From a bacterium (GTDB lineage: Bacteria; Zixibacteria; MSB-5A5; WJJR01), in the NCBI GenBank assembly GCA_021813505.1, contig JAKAKI010000073.1, positions 109,851 through 164,635 on the forward strand: DNA of 54,785 bases, written 5' to 3'. This document shows, one piece after another, positions 28,121 to 36,700 of the stretch. Position numbers and translations under genes: made by a program. Each line of letters begins with the position of its first letter. Position 1 is the stretch's first letter. The notes below the pieces were generated by a model that was given only the letters and a program-made list of their open reading frames with translations, was not told the origin of the DNA and did no database searches.

Positions 28121-28318
28121 TTAGCCGTTCGGCAGCATCCCCTTGACGCGGTTCAAATCCGCATGGGAGACAGTGGTTGTGTGGCGCAGACGGCGCACGC
28201 GCTTGGTGGTCTTGTGGGTCATGATATGGCCAGCAGTGGCGCGTTTGCGCTTGTAGGCGCCGCTTTTGGTCTTCTTGAACCGTTTGGCCGCAGAGCGGTT
28301 TGTCTTCATCTTCGGCAT
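28121..28318 (-). CDS. rpmI: 50S ribosomal protein L35
   Basis: 65 residues, the usual L35 size: [20 protein letters not shown] at the N-terminus, then [18 protein letters not shown] component of the large ribosomal subunit. I start at ATG 28316-28318, the conserved MPKMKT start; the upstream in-frame ATG at 28342 adds residues not found in L35. In most bacteria infC lies directly upstream; here infC is 5.6 kb away and a strong promoter lies 60 nt upstream instead. Confidence 0.96.
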   Translation of the reverse strand: MPKMKTNRSAAKRFKKTKSGAYKRKRATAGHIMTHKTTKRVRRLRHTTTVSHADLNRVKGMLPNG

Positions 28319-28374
28319 CGATGCACCATCCCTAAGTGACAAAACGTGATCCGGCCAACGGACCGGAAACGCCT

Positions 28375-28402
28375 AATATAGGCATTTGGACAGGGCGGTC
28401 AA
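28375..28402 (-). promoter_or_regulatory. Promoter of rpmI-rplT
   Basis: Minus-strand TTGACC (28397-28402), 16-nt spacer, TATATT (28375-28380). The leader of about 50 nt contains the hairpin CCGGTCCGTTGGCCGG. It allows rpmI-rplT to be expressed without infC. Confidence 0.75.
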
Positions 28403-28441
28403 CAAGAAAAAGTGGGGGAATTTGGGGTGCGTTTAGGGCCA

Positions 28442-29003
28442 GGGAGCCCGAAAAGCGTGGCCGCGATCTTTGGGGCCTGTTGAAGAACCGGGCAGACAAG
28501 AGTGTCTGCCCCACTCTTGGTCATGGAAGTTCTTCTCTCTCAGTGGCGCGGACACTCTTGTCCGCGCTCTCGTTTCCAAATGCTGGGGTTTTTCAACACG
28601 CCCCTTTGGTGCCTGTTGAAAAACTCGTCCCCAACGTCGCGGTAGTTGCGTCGGGGGGAGGTTGCTTCGTCGCTCCCTCCGCCTTCGGCGGAGACGTTCC
28701 TCGCAAGGACATCCGTGCCTCTGCATTGCCAGTGAACCTTCTGATGTCGTTGCGAGGCGCGGCTCTATGCGCCGAAGCAACCTCCCCCTTGCTCAACTGT
28801 CGGCGCTCCTCGGAGGACTTCTCCAACGTGCGCCCGAGGGGCGTGTTGAAAAACCCGGGCCTCTGGTTGCGAGAGCGCGGACAAGAGTGTCCGCGCCACT
28901 GAGAGACAAGAGCTTCCATGATCCGGAGTGGGGCAGACACTCTTGGCTGCCCGGTTCTTCAACACGCCCCAGAGATCGCGGCCACGCTTGGGTTGCGCTC
29001 CCG
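28442..29003. repeat. Giant (about 560 nt) imperfect palindrome, nested mobile-like repeats
   Basis: Left arm (about 28442-28715) and right arm (about 28740-29003) match in reverse complement along nearly their whole length, e.g. AGCGTGGCCGCGATCT at both outer ends, GTTGAAGAACCGGGCAG, GTGGCGCGGACACTCTTGTC and TTTTTCAACACGCCCC further in. The inner 200 nt are a copy of the element at 22527-22740. Sub-palindromes such as gacaagagtgtc lie within each arm. The unpaired centre is only about 25 nt. No gene is supported in 28403-29017. Confidence 0.85.
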
Positions 29004-29017
29004 CACCCGGCACCTCC

Positions 29018-29683
29018 CTATTTCGTCAGGACAACATGCGTGGCGTTGTCCGTGTGGGCGTGCTCGGTGCATTTGTAGCCGAGGCTCACCGTGTCGATGC
29101 CGGCCAGGAGATGCTCGCCCCGGCCGAGGAGTACTGGGGAAATCACGAGATGGATTTCGTCGATCAGTCCCGCGGTGAGGTACTGGCGAATGGTGGCAGC
29201 TCCGCCGCCGAGCCGGATGTCCTTGCCGCCAGCCGCCTCCTTTGCGCGTTTCAGCGCGGCATGGATGCCATCGGTCACGAAGTGGAACGTCGTTCCGCCC
29301 TCCATCGCGAAGTACGCACGCGCGTGGTGTGTGAGCACGAAAACCGGTACGTGGTTGGGCGGGTTGTTGCCCCACCATCCCTTCCAACTGTCATCGGTCC
29401 AGGGGCCTCGGATCGGCCCGAACATGTTGCGGCCGAGGATCCAGGCGCCGACGTTCGCGAAACCGCGCGCGGCGAAATCGTCGTCGATGCCTCCTTCGGC
29501 ATCCCTGTCGCCGATCAGCGATTCGGCGAAGTCACCGTGCATCTTCTGGAAAGTCTTCGTGCCGAAGACCCACTGGTGCAGTGCCATACCGCCGATTCCC
29601 ATCGGATTTTCCAGATCCTGGCCGGGACCGGCGCCGTATCCATCAATAGAGATTGCGAATGCGTTCACCCGAAGCTTCGACAT
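29018..29683 (-). CDS. Dihydrofolate-reductase-like (RibD C-terminal family) protein
   Basis: 221 residues from ATG 29681-29683, preceded by AAAGGAG. It has the DHFR-like layout of the RibD C-terminal family: first strand LRVNAFAISIDGYGAGPG, WILGRNMFGPIRGPW (about 86-100), VPVFVLTHHAR (about 116-126), DIRLGGGAATIRQYLTAGLI (about 160-179, the NADP-binding G-G-x-x-x-x-x loop) and EIHLVISPVLLGRGEHLLAG. Such proteins are probable NADPH-dependent reductases; the substrate is unknown and it is not the housekeeping folate enzyme. It lies in the island between infC and rpmI, next to the giant palindrome, transcribed toward rpmI. Confidence 0.88.
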   Translation of the reverse strand: MSKLRVNAFAISIDGYGAGPGQDLENPMGIGGMALHQWVFGTKTFQKMHGDFAESLIGDRDAEGGIDDDFAARGFANVGAWILGRNMFGPIRGPWTDDSWKGWWGNNPPNHVPVFVLTHHARAYFAMEGGTTFHFVTDGIHAALKRAKEAAGGKDIRLGGGAATIRQYLTAGLIDEIHLVISPVLLGRGEHLLAGIDTVSLGYKCTEHAHTDNATHVVLTK

Positions 29684-29932
29684 GAGCGTAACTCCTTTCG
29701 GCGCAGGTATCGCCTGCGCCTTAGCTTCGTGAGTGAAACGCTTCCGGGCTTCGGGGGTCAATTACAAAGTTGGGTGAAGTTGGAATGGGCTCGGTGTCTA
29801 TGCCGTGACGAAAGCCGGCTCAAGTCGGGACGGATGTGACTGTCAGCTTTCGGTCGACCGCTATTGGAGATCGTCGACACACCAGCCCAAGGTCAAGGGC
29901 ATCCGCGCCCGGCGAGAAGTGCCCGATTCAGA

Positions 29933-29961
29933 TTGACAACCCCGTCGACTGTGCTTATGAT
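29933..29961 (+). promoter_or_regulatory. Consensus sigma-70 promoter of the island module
   Basis: TTGACA (29933-29938), 17-nt spacer, TATGAT (29956-29961): five of six at -10 and six of six at -35. Transcription would start near 29968 and drive the genes at 30083 and 31051, with a leader of about 110 nt. Confidence 0.8.
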
Positions 29962-30082
29962 TTACCGTTGCTCCCTTCCCCGAGGGGGCGTAGCCAAATA
30001 TAGTATTTGAAGCCATAGACTGGATGGCCGGGTGTACACGATGAGAGAATCCGAAACGGATTCACTTGGCAAGGAGGATTGA

Positions 30083-31054
30083 TTGGACTCAACCCTGCAC
30101 GACACACTGACTGTTCTCTCAGCGTTCAGAGGGCTCGAAGTTGTACTTCGTGTCGCCCCCAAAACCGCAAAGTGGGTGTGGGAGAGGTTCTTGGATCACG
30201 TCGATTTGCCTGGCAAGCGGCGCGAACTCATCGAGGCCTTGTTCGTCGACAAGCGTGACATTCTGTTTCATCCGGGGACAGATTGGCGACCGGCAGAAGG
30301 GCAAACTGCGCCCCCCTATACGGCGCGGGGTTACCCCCACGAAGTGCGTGCCCTAAGGGCCTTTACACCCTTCTTCCCTGAAGAATCCAGGTACCAAGAG
30401 ACGCTGTTTTTTCCATCTTCCCTGGAGGGCTCGAGCAGGTTGATCTGCACTGGCAGTACGAAGACAAATAACATGGTGAGGAAATACTTGCCCTCCCTCG
30501 AGTTTAAGGATGGCAAGGCGCGTCAGCAATATGCGTCTTTCCTTCGAACTGAGGACCTAACGTACTTGTTTGGAGAAGACCTATCAGCTCCCATGGTTGA
30601 AGTTGTTTCGATGATGTCACCCGGTGCAACGAAGCCCAAGACGCGTAAGATGATCTGGAAATGGAGGGCGGCTGGAGATTTGGACACATGGCAACCAAAG
30701 AATTACATGAGCGGGAAAAGTCTCAATAGCGACTTTCTCCTAATCTCGCGACTCCCACGCACATCCGTCGGTGGGGATATTCTGATCTTCGCAGGAGGGC
30801 ACGGCGCAGGGACCGAAGCTGTGACGCTGCTTCTCAATCAGCTTCCCCTGAGTCAGCTTCGTGACTTGGTCGATCAACTGCAGGATAAACCCTATTACCA
30901 GTTCGTGATTGAAGTTACAGAGGTCAGACATGAGGCAACCGGTACTATACCGATCCAGATCAAAATCTCCGATGAAATGCCACCGGTAAAACTGCCGATC
31001 GGCGCCACAAACCTTCGCGATAAGGCCGTGTGCCCAACGAAAGTGTGGTCATGA
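30083..31054 (+). CDS. Unknown protein, first gene of the island module
   Basis: 323 residues from TTG 30083, with AAGGAGG five nt upstream. I do not recognise a named family. Visible: a helical N-terminus (1-60), a central part with SSRLICTGSTKTNNMVRKYL (about 117-136, a strand-loop-helix with G-S-x-x-x-N), then a DFLLISRLPRTSVGGDILIF strand pair followed by AGGHGAGTEAVTLLL (about 234-269). The combination G-S-x-x-x-N / D-x-L-(L)-I-x-R-L-P / G-G-x-G-x-G-T suggests an alpha/beta nucleotide-like binding fold, which is inference only. It overlaps the HAD gene by 4 nt (ATGA), so they are co-translated. Its base composition looks lower in GC than the ribosomal genes around the island. Confidence 0.8.
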   Translation: MDSTLHDTLTVLSAFRGLEVVLRVAPKTAKWVWERFLDHVDLPGKRRELIEALFVDKRDILFHPGTDWRPAEGQTAPPYTARGYPHEVRALRAFTPFFPEESRYQETLFFPSSLEGSSRLICTGSTKTNNMVRKYLPSLEFKDGKARQQYASFLRTEDLTYLFGEDLSAPMVEVVSMMSPGATKPKTRKMIWKWRAAGDLDTWQPKNYMSGKSLNSDFLLISRLPRTSVGGDILIFAGGHGAGTEAVTLLLNQLPLSQLRDLVDQLQDKPYYQFVIEVTEVRHEATGTIPIQIKISDEMPPVKLPIGATNLRDKAVCPTKVWS

Positions 31055-31749
31055 AAGGGATCGGGCTGGCGTTTGACCTCGAGGGAACGTTGGTAGATCT
31101 TGAGAAAGCCCATCATGGAGGGCATCTCGAGACCGCCAGAGAATTAGGTCTGACGCTCTCGTTCGAGGACGCTTTGAAACTAATTCCTTCTTTGGTGGGA
31201 GGGCCGGATTTTGCCGTGGCCGCAGAAATCAAGAAAGCTGCCGACGCACAAGATTCTGTTGAGGAGATAGTTTCCCGGACGCGTCGACACTACAGACGAT
31301 TGCGGGCTGCCATGGACATTTGTCCGCGACGCGGAGTAGCCGCATTCTTACTCTCGGCACGGCAAATGAACATTCCGTTGGCGATTGGATCGGTAACAAG
31401 TCGAGAGGACGGCAACGCGATTCTTTCAGCCGCGGGCTTACTGAGCTTTTTCCCCCAACACGCACAGGTTTTCATTGAGGACGTTGTACAACCGAAGCCG
31501 GCTCCGGATGTGTATGTCGAGACAGCAAATCGGATGGGCGTTGCTGTCTCGCATCAACTAGTCTTTGAAGACTCACCTGTCGGTGTAAGAGCGGCGATTG
31601 CGGCGAATTCACGAGTAATCGCGATTCCCGCTGTAACGGACTTCAACATTCTGGATCACTTCAGGAGATGTGGTGCTCTTGCGGTCTTCAGTGATTGGAC
31701 GGACTTTTCGATTGAAAGCATTATTAAGCTGTGGAACCCAATGGTGTAG
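31051..31749 (+). CDS. HAD-superfamily hydrolase (beta-phosphoglucomutase-like)
   Basis: 232 residues from ATG 31051, which overlaps the previous stop. HAD motifs: I AFDLEGTLVDLE (about 7-18), II GSVTSRED (about 110-117), III QPKPAPDVYVE (about 148-158, catalytic Lys), IV LVFEDSPVGVRAAIAA (about 170-185, acidic pair ED). A helical cap follows motif I. Motif I reads D-x-E-G-T rather than D-x-D-G-T: the nucleophile Asp is kept but the acid/base Asp is Glu, which could alter or weaken phosphatase activity. The likely role is a phosphatase or phosphomutase on a small molecule or nucleotide; within this module it could act with the unknown protein. Start 31030 (GTG) is an alternative. Confidence 0.88.
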   Translation: MKGIGLAFDLEGTLVDLEKAHHGGHLETARELGLTLSFEDALKLIPSLVGGPDFAVAAEIKKAADAQDSVEEIVSRTRRHYRRLRAAMDICPRRGVAAFLLSARQMNIPLAIGSVTSREDGNAILSAAGLLSFFPQHAQVFIEDVVQPKPAPDVYVETANRMGVAVSHQLVFEDSPVGVRAAIAANSRVIAIPAVTDFNILDHFRRCGALAVFSDWTDFSIESIIKLWNPMV

Positions 31750-31966
31750 TGACCTGCGACTCATCAGCGGCCTCAACCTGATTCTTGGCAACGCGAAAGG
31801 CCCAGGGGCTCGCCTCCTCCATTGTTTATAGCGGGGCCATCTTCTCGCCAACTCGACAACACTGCAGCGGGAATTTCCCCGCGCCTCCGTTTTCAAGATT
31901 CTCTTCGCCTCACGAGATATGTTTGAGGTCTGTTGACGAAGTTCACGGAAGAAAAGGAACGCAATC

Positions 31967-33763
31967 ATGGTACATGGCAACCCACTACCCAGTAATGATC
32001 TGGTCCTCCTAAACGCCTTGCTGGAACAGACGTTGCCTCAATTTCCAGGAGATCTCGATGAGGCTGAGCGGTTCGAATACTTTGTCTTCGAGCAGATCCT
32101 AAAGCCATATGACCTATCCGAAAGCGAGATTCGATATGGTCAAATGTCTGGAGGCGACGACGGAGGAATAGACGGTCTATACACTTTGGTGGACAGCGTT
32201 CTGATCCGGGAGGATACCGACCTTTCTGCTTTCAGGGCAGCTGGAACTGTCGATCTATACGTAATTCAGGCGAAGCGGGAGGGTTCTTTCAAAGAGGAGC
32301 CCATTGACAAAGTGCAAAAGACGGTAAGAGATCTCTTTGCGCTGGCTGGTCCGGAAGACTCACAGAAGATTCGGTACAACAGTGACTTGCTCACCGCGGC
32401 AGGGATCTTCAGGGACTGCTGCAAGAAGCTCGCGGCTGACTTCCCAAACATTCGGCTGACAGTCGTCTATGCCACCAAAGGTGAGACCAATGAGGCTCAT
32501 CCAAAGGTCATGGCGGCGGCGGTCGCCCTGAGAACCCAGATGGGAACGATGTACACTGATGCTGAAGTCGAGGTACGACTGCTTGGTGCACGTGAGCTCT
32601 ATGAGGAAGCGAAGAAGAAGAGAAGATCCAGACTGCGCTTGGTCTTTCAGAAGCTCTTTACCAAGGGTGAAGATGGATACGTCGCGCTTAGCACGATTAA
32701 TGACTTCCATGCGTTCATCACTGACGATCGCGGGAGCATGAGAAAGGATGTCTTCGATTCGAACGTACGTGATTTTCAGGGTAATGTTGAGGTCAACAAG
32801 GACATTTCCGGAACGCTGGCTGCCCGCGACGACGTCGATTTTTGGTGGCTGAATAATGGCATCACCATTGTGTGCACGCGCGCGCGTCTACAAGGGGACA
32901 TAATTCTCATGGAGGATGCGCAGATTGTCAACGGATTGCAGACCACGGTCAGCATACACCGCTATATGAAGCGAGAGAAACCACAGAATGACAAGCGGAG
33001 CATACTGATCAAGATCCTTCAGACACGAGAGAGCCGCACACGGGACAGAGTAATAAAGGCGACCAACTTCCAAACAGCAGTTACGGCCGGCTCGCTAAGG
33101 GCAACTGACCCATTCCAAGCAAAGCTTGAGGATTTCTTCGTATCGCACGGCATGTACTATGACAGAAGGAAGAACTACCACAAAAACCTCGGACGGGCAG
33201 CCTCACAGATAATATCAATCGAGTACTTGGGACAAGCGCTGATGGCGATAGCATTGAGGCAGCCAGATCAAGCGCGCGCGCGACCGACCACATTGATCAA
33301 GGACGACAATGGATATCGGAAGGTTTTCGACCCGAACCGAAGACTTGAGGTGTATTTGTTCTGCGCTAAAACGATGCGAGCCGTCGAGGAACTCGGTAGA
33401 GAGAAAATTGACGGCATGCAAATTGAGCTTAAGGATGAAACAAGATTCAAAGTTAGAAATTACCGCTTTCACCTTGGTCTGTTCTGCACTGCGGGATTTG
33501 TCGGTAGGCTCGATTTCACAGAATCAGCCCTTGACTCCGTCGCTGATAAGGAAGTGGATGCAGGCGTTTTCGGGAGAGCCTTCGACTATCTCGACTTCCT
33601 CCGTAGTAGACACGCTGATTCCTATGATTTCGACTGGGACGAAGATCGCATGGCAAAATCGAATCTCTTTGTCCAATACGCGCTCGACCCTCAAGCTGAT
33701 GAGGATTCAAGCGAGCCAGTTGACCACGTGTTTGCCCGCGTCTTTGGGCTCGATTCGCCTTAG
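31967..33763 (+). CDS. AIPR-family protein (abortive phage infection type) with nuclease-like N-terminus
   Basis: 598 residues. The AIPR core is unmistakable: NVRDFQGNVEVNKDISGTL (about 265-283), FWWLNNGITIVC (about 292-303) and AQIVNGLQTTVSIHRYM (about 318-334). The N-terminal 200 residues carry GGDDGGIDGLY (about 62-72) and LYVIQAKRE (about 97-105), the D...(Q)xK pattern of a PD-(D/E)xK nuclease. The family was named after a lactococcal abortive-infection protein and is often found next to defence systems. The likely role is phage-triggered nucleic-acid cleavage, inferred. ATG 31967 has AAAAGGAA upstream. 217 nt separate it from the HAD gene, and I see no clear promoter or terminator there, so it may be in the same operon. 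Confidence 0.9.
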   Translation: MVHGNPLPSNDLVLLNALLEQTLPQFPGDLDEAERFEYFVFEQILKPYDLSESEIRYGQMSGGDDGGIDGLYTLVDSVLIREDTDLSAFRAAGTVDLYVIQAKREGSFKEEPIDKVQKTVRDLFALAGPEDSQKIRYNSDLLTAAGIFRDCCKKLAADFPNIRLTVVYATKGETNEAHPKVMAAAVALRTQMGTMYTDAEVEVRLLGARELYEEAKKKRRSRLRLVFQKLFTKGEDGYVALSTINDFHAFITDDRGSMRKDVFDSNVRDFQGNVEVNKDISGTLAARDDVDFWWLNNGITIVCTRARLQGDIILMEDAQIVNGLQTTVSIHRYMKREKPQNDKRSILIKILQTRESRTRDRVIKATNFQTAVTAGSLRATDPFQAKLEDFFVSHGMYYDRRKNYHKNLGRAASQIISIEYLGQALMAIALRQPDQARARPTTLIKDDNGYRKVFDPNRRLEVYLFCAKTMRAVEELGREKIDGMQIELKDETRFKVRNYRFHLGLFCTAGFVGRLDFTESALDSVADKEVDAGVFGRAFDYLDFLRSRHADSYDFDWDEDRMAKSNLFVQYALDPQADEDSSEPVDHVFARVFGLDSP

Positions 33764-33893
33764 TCGTGTGGCGGTGTTGGAAGTGCCAAAGTGCCCGGCT
33801 GCCTGCGGTGGGTTGCTTCGCTTCACTGGCGCTAACCTACGCGCTCGGGACAGCCACGATCCCACGGCAACCCGTGGGGCACCCAATACAACG

Positions 33894-33921
33894 AAAAAGC
33901 CCGGACATTACTGCCCGGGCT
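33894..33921 (-). terminator. Rho-independent terminator after infC
   Basis: Minus-strand stem AGCCCGG / CCGGGCT (33898-33921, 10-nt loop) followed by TTTTTCG, 33 nt past the infC stop. It closes the thrS-infC unit, which in most bacteria reads on into rpmI. The 130 nt between it and the AIPR gene hold no recognisable feature. Confidence 0.75.
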
Positions 33922-33953
33922 TCAAGATCGAGAAACTGATTAGTCCGAAATCT

Positions 33954-34610
33954 CTACGCCGACATCCCCTCTGACGCCACCGTGGTGGCTGGCGCTGCCG
34001 GTGGGATTACATCGGATGGAGCGGGGATCGTGCCTTCGGGTTTCTTGGCTTCGGCGTGGTGGTGCTCCTCATCCTTTGTTTTAACTGGGCCGCGCTTCGG
34101 GTTGATAATCAACGACATATGGCGGCCTTCCATGCGCACCGATGGTTCGGGGAGGCCGACGTCGGCGAGGCTTTCTTTGACGCGTTCTAAGATTCGGTAG
34201 CCGAATTCTGTATGGGTCATTTCCCGGCCGCGGAACTCGACGAAGGCACGGACCTTGTGGCCGTCCTGCAGGAACTCGCGCAGGCGGTTGGTCTTGAAGT
34301 TGATATCGTGCTCGTCGATTTTGGGACGGAAACGCATCTCTTTCAATTGGGTGGCGTGCTGCTTTTTCTTGGCACGCTTCGCGTTCTTCGCTTCCTCGTA
34401 CTGGAACTTGCCGAAGTCGAGAATGCGGCACACCGGGGGACGGGCGTTGGGGGATATCTCGACTAAATCCAGCCCCTGGTCCTGTGCCTGTTTGAGGGCG
34501 TCCTTGGTGGCCATGATCCCAAGCTGGGTGCCGTCGGGACCGATGACGCGTACTTGCGGGAATCGAATGCGGTTGTTGATTCGTGTGGAAGGCTGGCGCG
34601 AAACAGCGAT
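33954..34610 (-). CDS. infC: Translation initiation factor IF-3 (non-canonical AUC start)
   Basis: 218 residues if started at ATC 34608-34610. The N-domain is then complete: RINNRIRFPQVRVIGPDG and QLGIMATKDALKQAQDQGLD, followed by ISPNARPPVCRILDFGKFQY, the linker (AKRAKKKQHATQLKEMRFRP) and the C-domain (HKVRAFVEFRGREMTHTEFG, EGRHMSLIINPKRG), with an extra Ala/Pro/His-rich tail. Starting at the only in-frame ATG (34514) would delete the conserved first strand. GGAGG (34620-34624) lies 9 nt before ATC. IF-3 itself discriminates against such starts, the known basis of infC self-control in E. coli (AUU start). A CCCCGC/GCGGGG hairpin (34625-34641) abuts the ribosome site. Confidence 0.9.
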   Translation of the reverse strand: MAVSRQPSTRINNRIRFPQVRVIGPDGTQLGIMATKDALKQAQDQGLDLVEISPNARPPVCRILDFGKFQYEEAKNAKRAKKKQHATQLKEMRFRPKIDEHDINFKTNRLREFLQDGHKVRAFVEFRGREMTHTEFGYRILERVKESLADVGLPEPSVRMEGRHMSLIINPKRGPVKTKDEEHHHAEAKKPEGTIPAPSDVIPPAAPATTVASEGMSA

Positions 34611-34643
34611 GGAAACATACCTCCCCCCGCTCTGGGCGGGGCA

Positions 34644-36602
34644 TTACGGTTGAGTGACGGAATCTCCTGCGGGCCCATCCTGGGAATGAATCAGTTCGGC
34701 GAATTCCGCCACTGACTTGGTTCCCAAATCCTGGCCCCCATGGGCGCGAACCGCCACCGAGTGTGATTGGGACTCACGGTCCCCGACAACTAACATATAC
34801 GGAATTTTCAACGTTTCAGCTTCACGTATCTTCATGCCAATCTTCTCAGGACGGTCATCAAGACGAACCCGCACGCCTGCCGTTTCCAACTCACGCTGAA
34901 GTTGGGCGGCGTAATCGTTGACCTTTTCGGTCACCGACAAGATGATCGCCTGTTCCGGCGCCAGCCAGACCGGGAAGACGCCGGCGTGGTGCTCGATCAG
35001 GATGCCGAAGAATCGCTCCAGTGAACCGAGCAGGGCGCGGTGCACCATCACGGGGCGATGCTTCTTGCCATCGGTGCCGACGTACGTCAAATCAAACCGC
35101 TCGGGAAGATTGAAATCGAATTGAATCGTGCCGCATTGCCATGGCCGGCCGATCGCGTCTTTGACGTGCAGGTCGATTTTGGGTCCGTAGAATGCACCCC
35201 CGCCCTCATCTACTTTATACGTCTTTCCTCGCCGTACGATGGCATTGCGGAGCGCTTCCTCCGCCATCTGCCAGTCGGCCTCTTCCCCGATCGCCTTTGC
35301 CGGACGGGTCGACAGGCTGATACTGACGTCGTTAAACCCAAATGCCCCGTAAATCGAAAGGCAAAAGTCGAGGACGGTACCGATCTCTTCTTCCACCTGA
35401 TCACGGCGGCAGAAGATGTGTGCGTCATCCTGCGTAAAGCCGCGCACCCGGAACAGGCCGTGCAACACACCGCCACGTTCGAACCGGTACACCGTTCCCA
35501 TCTCGGCCCAGCGCTTCGGCAGGTCGCGATACGACTGCAGATCGGACTGGTAAATCAGAATATGGAACGGGCAATTCATCGGCTTCAACTGATGCGGGTT
35601 GTTCTCCACATCGAACGGCGGGAACATGTTCTCGGCGTAGAAACCGGTGTGGCCGGAGACATCCCATAGCTTGAGGCGTGCGATATGCGGCGAGTAGACC
35701 AGTTCGTATCCCGACTCCTGATGCCGCTTGTACCAGAACTCTTCGATCTTTCGGCGAATGAATGCGCCCTTGGGATGCCACAGCACCAGCCCGGCGCCGG
35801 AGCCCTCCTGGATCGAGAAGAGCTTGAGCTGTTTGCCCAAATGCCGGTGGTCGCGTTTCTTGGCTTCCTCGCGACGCTGAACGAATTCTTCGAGACGTTT
35901 CTTGTCGGGGAACGAGACACCGTAAATTCGCTGCAACTGCGGATTCCCCTCGGCATCGCGCCAATAGGCGCCGGCGATCGACAGCAGCTTGAAGGACTTC
36001 AACCGCCCTGTCGAGGGCACGTGGGGACCACGGCATAGATCCTGGAAGCGCGAATGGCTGTACATGCTGGCCTGTTGTTCCTCGCCTTCGATCTTCTCGA
36101 GAATCTCCAGCTTGTACTTCTCCTGGCGGTCTCCGAAGGTCTTCCGGGCCTCGGCCAGACTGCATTCCTTGCGGACAAAGGGCGCGTCCTCGGCGACAAT
36201 CTCCCCCATGCGCTTTTCGAATTTCTCGAGATCGTCGGTCGTGAACGGCCGGGGCGGATCGAAATCGTAGTAGAATCCCTCTTCGATGGGCGGACCGATC
36301 GCCAGCTTGGTTCCCGGCAAAACCTCGGTCACCGCCTGCGCCATCAAATGGGCCGACGAATGCCAGAAAACCTCGCGGCCTTCGGGAGAATCAAAAGTCA
36401 GAATCTGAATCGGCGCATCAGCCGTGATCGGCCAGGACAAATCGCGCACCCGGTCCCCGACCTTGATGGCGAGCGCATCTTTGGCCAGTCGCGCGCCAAT
36501 TGACGCCGCGACATCAGCCCCGGTCACACCGGCGGCGTATTCCCGTACTGACCCATCAGGCAATGTGAGCTTAATCATCGTTCCGGACATACCAATCGTC
36601 AT
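34644..36602 (-). CDS. thrS: Threonine--tRNA ligase
   Basis: 652 residues, standard size. TGS domain (about 9-70, MIKLTLPDGSVREYAAGVTG); second additional/editing domain (about 70-235) with the metal-binding HSSAHLMAQAV and SHSRFQDLCRGPHVP; class II core (about 255-545) with KPMNCPFHILIYQ (zinc Cys), motif 2 VYRFERGGVLHGLFRVRGF, QDDAHIF, and motif 3 HRALLGSLERFFGILIEHHA; anticodon-binding domain to the end. It charges tRNA-Thr. 33 nt before infC. The start is ambiguous: ATG 36602 has its GGGG too close, while ATG 36590 or 36578 may be the real one. Confidence 0.97.
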   Translation of the reverse strand: MTIGMSGTMIKLTLPDGSVREYAAGVTGADVAASIGARLAKDALAIKVGDRVRDLSWPITADAPIQILTFDSPEGREVFWHSSAHLMAQAVTEVLPGTKLAIGPPIEEGFYYDFDPPRPFTTDDLEKFEKRMGEIVAEDAPFVRKECSLAEARKTFGDRQEKYKLEILEKIEGEEQQASMYSHSRFQDLCRGPHVPSTGRLKSFKLLSIAGAYWRDAEGNPQLQRIYGVSFPDKKRLEEFVQRREEAKKRDHRHLGKQLKLFSIQEGSGAGLVLWHPKGAFIRRKIEEFWYKRHQESGYELVYSPHIARLKLWDVSGHTGFYAENMFPPFDVENNPHQLKPMNCPFHILIYQSDLQSYRDLPKRWAEMGTVYRFERGGVLHGLFRVRGFTQDDAHIFCRRDQVEEEIGTVLDFCLSIYGAFGFNDVSISLSTRPAKAIGEEADWQMAEEALRNAIVRRGKTYKVDEGGGAFYGPKIDLHVKDAIGRPWQCGTIQFDFNLPERFDLTYVGTDGKKHRPVMVHRALLGSLERFFGILIEHHAGVFPVWLAPEQAIILSVTEKVNDYAAQLQRELETAGVRVRLDDRPEKIGMKIREAETLKIPYMLVVGDRESQSHSVAVRAHGGQDLGTKSVAEFAELIHSQDGPAGDSVTQP

Positions 36603-36700
36603 CCCCTACCATACGTGATCGGCCAAACCGGTGTTACGCTTGGCCCAAAGATACCATTTGGGACTGGGCATTGACCCGAGCGGTCCGCGCGAGCAGACAC

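Noticed and set aside
28336-29078. Several frames of 115-188 codons on both strands in the giant palindrome
   Set aside because: They translate inverted repeats (the same peptides appear at 22500-22900), and no ribosome site or family is visible.
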